Origin: Nautilus pompilius
Lineage: Eukaryota > Mollusca > Cephalopoda > Nautilida > Nautilidae
DNA: 64,000 bases
Reading direction: 5' to 3'
Assembly: GCA_018389105.1 (NCBI GenBank)
Contig: JACATO010000604.1
Location: 434,001 to 498,000 of the forward strand
Of the stretch, positions 59,201 through 64,000 are shown in pieces. The position numbers and the translations under genes are program-made. Under the pieces are notes generated by a model. That model was not told the DNA's origin and made no database searches. It was given only the letters and a program-made list of their open reading frames with translations. Positions within the stretch are counted from its first letter, which is position 1; each line of letters opens with the position of its first letter.

Positions 59201-62200
59201 ATGCTTATTCTTTTGAATCATGGCTCCTTCAGAAATGAAGAGAGAAATTGTACAGATAAATTACTATCCAACATACTTAGTAATGTGCATACAGTTTGCT
59301 GGTTTGTCAGAGTTTTTTAAATAATCCAATCAGTAAAGAGAGTTATTCTGGAAAAAAATGGTTGTGTGACTTTAGTTTGCTTCTGTATTCCTGTTGGCTG
59401 TAATCCCAGCCCACCCGTTATCTACCAAACTGGTATGTAAGAACCTGTTTAGCAGATGTCCAAGTTTCCCTGATTCACCTAATATTTGGACTGTTCCTTG
59501 GTAAATTCTTTCTTAAAGCTGTCAGTTTAATCGACTACAGAATCTAAGATGTGCAGTGTACTTAGCATGCCTGTTACTGTACATATGATATGATGGAAAG
59601 TTTTCTCAAAACACTAGCATTAAACTTTGCCTACCTGTGGATATCACTGTAGTAACCCCAGAATTATAGGTGGTGTCAGTGGATTTGTACCCTAAAAAAA
59701 CTTTAGGAATAGGAAAATGGGAGATTCACTATCTGCAAGCTTAGAAAAATATTTTTTCAGAGTACTCTTAAATTCTTGGAGCTCATCTTTGCTGCATAAT
59801 ATCAAAAAAATCTTTCACGCAGAAATAAGTCAGTGGGGGTATTACTTTTGCTTCTTTTTCATTCATGTCCCTACAATAGAGACTGCCCTGACCAAAAAAA
59901 ACTGCACAGTGCTGCAGTCAGTTGAGTTTTATCTTGGGCAGAGCTGGTGCTGCAAACTTCAGCAAGGAAATTTTTATTGGAACTTATTTTTTAGAAGTGG
60001 GAGGAACTCTGTTCTATTCCCTTGTTAAAAATTACATGGCACCCTCTTAGCTGGTGAGAGACGAGCTCTTTAAAAAAAAAGAGACTTTTCCCGTGACAGT
60101 ATCAGATATCATAAAACTATTCTACAAAGTAGTACCTACTAAGACCCCTTTATGTTATGACTCCATTTTATTTTTTTTTTAGTTTTTAATCTAATTAACT
60201 TAGCTAAAATCCATTGACTTTTTAAAATTAAGCCAGACATTGTGTACCTGTACTTGGACTAGAAAGGTATGTGTTCCTTAACACAGGTGATCTTCTGACA
60301 GCAATGGTTTCCAGAATGTCAGTTTGTTTGAAGGCTAAAAACAATGCAATCTTATCATAATAGGGTTTATATGCTGACCCCTTTAAACCTAGAAGGGAGA
60401 AAAGAGCTTGATGAAATGTGGTCATTAAGATCATTTTATTGTTTATTATAAAGTGCAGACTGCTTGTTTTAGGGGTTGATTTCAGGAAGTTTATCAAATG
60501 TGAAAAAAACAATGGCTCAGTTAGTTGGGAAGGATCTCAAGTTCATTGCTCATTTACTTAATATAAGCAGTTTGACAGTGCATTGTTATCTAAAACCAAA
60601 CAAACATTTCCTTCTTTATCTTTATTTTAGAAATATCAACTTAATTGGTGCCATGTACCTAGATTAAATAATTTATACAAAAGAAAAGGCCATGTGTTAC
60701 TCATAAATAATAACCTTCATTATTTACATTTTTTAAAGCAGCCCAAGAAATGATAATAAAAAGAATGCTATATCTAATATATGTTTTCAATGTTTACATC
60801 AAATGAAAGACAATATGCAGAAGTTTGACTCTTACTAGAAGGGAAAGTTTTAAATAACTGATAGCATTCCACTCTTAAATTGAAAGATAGGCTCAGTTTG
60901 TCGCCTCTTCTCCCACAATCCATTTTACACTAAGCTTTGTCAGACCTGAGGTAAACACCAATTCAACTCACCATTAACCAATTTAACAGAATAATTAGCA
61001 CTAGTCATGTGCGGCTCTTGTGCAGGTGCTCTTCAGGAAAACCTTTTTTTTTTTTTGTCTAGTTAGGCATCTTGTTTTTCAACTTCCCCTATGGAAAATG
61101 GAAGGGGTTGGTTACTAGAAGGCTGCCGTTTAGTTTAGTCGGATGTACTAGAAGTCTGCCATTCTAAATCCTAGCTGTACTTTGCTACTAGCCACACTCA
61201 AGGGTACTGAGCAAACATGAGTGAGAAGAGTGTTTTGGTAAACATTTTATCAAAAGGGAGGACAGAGTCAAATTCAGTATTTCTACACATTGCACAAAAA
61301 CTCAAGTGTTGATGTGACTTCTCAATTAGCCCAATTTTAGTACTAGCGCTTGGGAGCTTGCAATAAGCAGCCCGTGCATGCTTAATTATTTCTAAACCCG
61401 TTTTGGAAGGTTTTCTATTACTCTCCTACAGCATCTTAGCTTGTGTTCGGTTCTGGCTGTCCCACTCCTCCCAAAGCCATCAGCACAGTCCGGCTGAACA
61501 AAGTCAAAGTCCAGTAACACCATACAGTCGCCCACCTGGTGCAGTTGAAAACCCCGCTTCTGTCAGATCCAGCAGCTTTGGCGGGTTCTTCGTCAGACGG
61601 TCTGTGTTCTCTGATAGTTCGTTTTTGTCTCTGGGCTAATTCTCAATAAGTTAACCCTTTGGAACTGGTAGTATCAAGGGAGAAATAACTTATGCAATTT
61701 GCAGTCAGTTTTTATTTGATGTTCTAAATAAGGTTGACATATTTCTCTTAAAAGAACATTTCTAGACTTTGAAACACGACAAACCCCTCCCCCAGTCCCC
61801 ATCCAACAAAAGGGATCTAAGGAATTAGTATACAGACAAAGAAACAGAACTAAAAGTGAGTGTTAAAAAGTAATATATGAGAGTAAATTAGACAGGGAAA
61901 GGGTATGAAACAAAAACATCATGACGCTAGAGGGAAGATTGAGAGAAAAAATGGCTAAGGATCTCGAGAGGAAGGAGTGTAGTAGCAGACACAAATAATC
62001 CTTATCTCTATACCCTCCACTCTACCTACAGGTGGTGAATAAACTAATCCTTTTTGATTTACTCTCATAAACAGATTCTGGAGAAATCCTACAATAAATT
62101 AAAAATTTCATTGTTGTTCTCCACAACTTTCTCCTTTCATATCAGGATACCACTGAAGCAACAGTCATTAATTGGTGACATTTGATCTGGGTCAAGCTGC

Positions 62201-63230
62201 TCGGCCTCTGGTAATTTTGTTCAAGAGTTACTACCCCTTCCAGCATAAAACAGTCTTGGTTGTCCCATCAAATCCAAGTATGGAAAGTTGTACATGAGTG
62301 TAGCTGACAAAATATTCAACAATAGGTGGGATAAGTCGTGGTGAGAGATATCTCGTAAAGCTTAGCAAAATAATTTAACATTTGACAAGTAGGAAAGGGG
62401 GGGAGTGTCAAAAAAATACAGCCTCTGGTGTTTTGAATTATTGAAGTTGCATAATCATGTAGAAGATTAAGAGATTATTTAAAACGGCATGGGAATATTT
62501 AGCATCTTTCACATCAAAGGTTATTTCCGAAAGGCGCATCATGGCAAAATCTTCTAACCTAAATAATAATTACACGGTGAGAGTTCCTGTTTAAGAAAAA
62601 TTAAAACCCTTCAAAATAACTCCCTTGGTTTGCTCAAATAAAAACAGCTGGGCTTCAAAAGTTAGATGTACCAAAACATGTCTAAGAAGGGAAAAAAATG
62701 ATTTAGATAAAAAAGTATAGATGCATTCTGGACTGTGCCCATGTACAACAGGCAGTAATTTAAGAATAGAGGCACTAGATCTCTTGGGGAACTTAACTGG
62801 TGTTCTTGAACTCTCAAGTCCTGTATTCCGAAATCCTTTTAGAGTATTTTCTTCTTTAAGCATAGGACAGTTAAAGAAAGAAACCTAGTTTTAAATAAAT
62901 ACACACATGCATGCGCGCACACACACACACTCTCTCGCACACACAAAGAGAGGATTGACAATAATTTAAATATTAAGGAACTTGGAAATACAATTAATTA
63001 AAATACGTGTTTTTGTTTACCTCTTATGTACAAGTAATCAAGTAAAAACTAAAATTAGCATCTGATTTTAGGTAGGCAAGCTACAAGTTCACTTTGTCCA
63101 ACCTCAGCTATCTTCAAGTATACACACATACACACAGAACATCAGAACAGGACTGATGGTTATTTATTCCCAAAGTCCTGTCCAGAGTTCTGCGGCACTG
63201 GAGACATCCCATCATGCCAGTGGTCAGCTT

Positions 63231-63289
63231 TCAGTCACTGTCGCTCTCACTGTCCCGTTCCACTTGGTCGTCTCTGCTTGAGGCACGAC
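63231..63289 (-). CDS. Candidate last exon of an unidentified gene (acidic Ser/Asp C-terminus)
   Basis: On the minus strand, an acceptor (GCATTTTAG) is followed by two bases of a split codon, then RASSRDDQVERDSESDSD and a TGA at 63,231-63,233. An SDSD-type acidic ending is common in nuclear proteins; PAF1-type tails are one example, but 18 residues are too few to name the gene. The rest of the gene would lie to the right of the window, since no donor-acceptor partner was found before the window edge. The call rests on a good acceptor and a biased peptide only. Confidence 0.4.
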
Positions 63290-63770
63290 CTAAAATGCAA
63301 ATAAACCTAGGAGTATTAAAACATTTTACAGCTTAGTGTGTGCAAGATAATAATTAATTAGCTAATAAGTACAATAACCACAGTTACATCATCTTCCATT
63401 AGAATTTCAGTATGTAAACCCCCACATTTAATGAGCAAGAATGAGTTTGAGCAGTAATGATTGACTATCCCAAAGTTCTCTGGTATCCTAAAAGATGCAG
63501 CAGCAGAACAGCCAAATTGAGTAACATTTCATTGTTTTAAAAGAACTTGAACAACAGGGTTACAGTGTTTGGTAAATAATTCAACATGGAGGATGGATAT
63601 CTATCAAAGATTGAGGCTATAGTGAGCAGAAAATATTGGATGCTGAACTGGATAAGGGATCTTAGCTTACTAGTTCAGGACAATGGTATGCTTTCCTAGG
63701 TATTAAAACATCTGATGATAAGGAGCTCTGTTGCAAGATAAACTGTGTGAAAACACCTGATAAGTGTATA

Positions 63771-64000
63771 GGTGGTCTGTTGAAAAACTATCCGACTATT
63801 TTCTCCTGTGGGAAGTAATGACGTTAGGGAGGCAAAAGTGTGCATAGTGGAGCAGCATGCCTTCATGCGCATGCGTGGTTTTTGGTGGGCTTGCTGGATG
63901 CATCATTCACTGTCAGGCAGCCATTGTGTGAGATGCTGTACTACTTACTCGTTGCATTTTCATTTCGCCTGTGATGACGGAACATGTGGAGCAACAATCC
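63771..64000 (+). mobile_element. Second mariner copy, 5' end (cut by window edge)
   Basis: After a TA (63,769-63,770), the sequence matches the 5' end and leader of the mariner at 1,377-2,703 for the full 230 bp left in the window, with scattered substitutions. Examples are CTATCCGACTATTTTCTCCT and GGGAAGTAATGACGTTAGGG. The transposase start (ATG at 63,974, MTEHVEQQS) is just reached. Whether this copy is intact cannot be seen. Confidence 0.9.

Larger units (their letters stand above)
52260..63230. other. Long stretch without convincing exons; part may be a 3' UTR
   Basis: No open frame here resembles a known protein. The stretch has a (TA)n microsatellite at 53,259-53,280, a pogo-like MITE, a hairpin, a 28-base poly(A) run (58,363-58,390), a SINE-like piece near 59,015 and a (CA)n-type tract at 62,913-62,945. 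The portion nearest 63,230 lies downstream of the stop codon of a minus-strand gene and may be its 3' UTR; I cannot place the poly(A) site. Confidence 0.45.

Overview
This window is nuclear DNA of an invertebrate animal, most likely a mollusc. The evidence is AT-rich sequence with kilobase-sized GT-AG introns, microsatellites, mariner, Tc1, hAT and pogo-type transposon relics, tRNA-derived SINEs, and many copies of a short AAGGGAGATAACT-like motif that I associate with molluscan genomes. The species is not determinable by eye. There is no bacterial operon, CRISPR array or viral genome.

Region by region. 1-10,536 is non-coding and is probably part of a long ASCC3 intron; it carries a SINE on the minus strand, a dead mariner transposon (1,377-2,703) and fragments of other repeats. 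10,537-23,292 (+) holds nine exons for the C-terminal ~429 residues of the helicase ASCC3 (second Sec63 domain and C-terminal sandwich), with consistent splice phases and a stop codon; its helicase cassettes must lie to the left of the window. One of its introns holds Tc1-like and hAT transposase relics, another a near-perfect palindromic MITE. 23,293-28,128 is the gap between two convergent genes.

28,129-42,626 (-), possibly with an alternative first exon at 47,168-47,285, is a seven-exon gene that I assembled by hand from splice sites and reading phases. It encodes a 366-residue type I membrane protein: signal peptide, cysteine-rich ectodomain, Ser/Thr-rich stalk, one membrane helix, and a 120-residue tail. 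The tail has a YxxL-x9-YxxL pair of ITAM spacing that also fits two SxYxxL ITIM-like motifs, plus a third YxxL. I do not recognise the family, and it is the most interesting object here: a candidate invertebrate tyrosine-signalling receptor. Its introns carry a tRNA-derived SINE with a 13-bp target-site duplication and several other dispersed repeats.

46,450-52,260 is a CpG- and G/C-homopolymer-rich island, probably a promoter region. 52,260-63,230 has no convincing coding exon but contains a 600-bp pogo/Tigger-like MITE, a perfect 13-bp hairpin and a SINE-like fragment; part of it may be the 3' UTR of a gene whose short last exon is at 63,231-63,289 (-). The window ends inside a second mariner copy, in the opposite orientation to the first.
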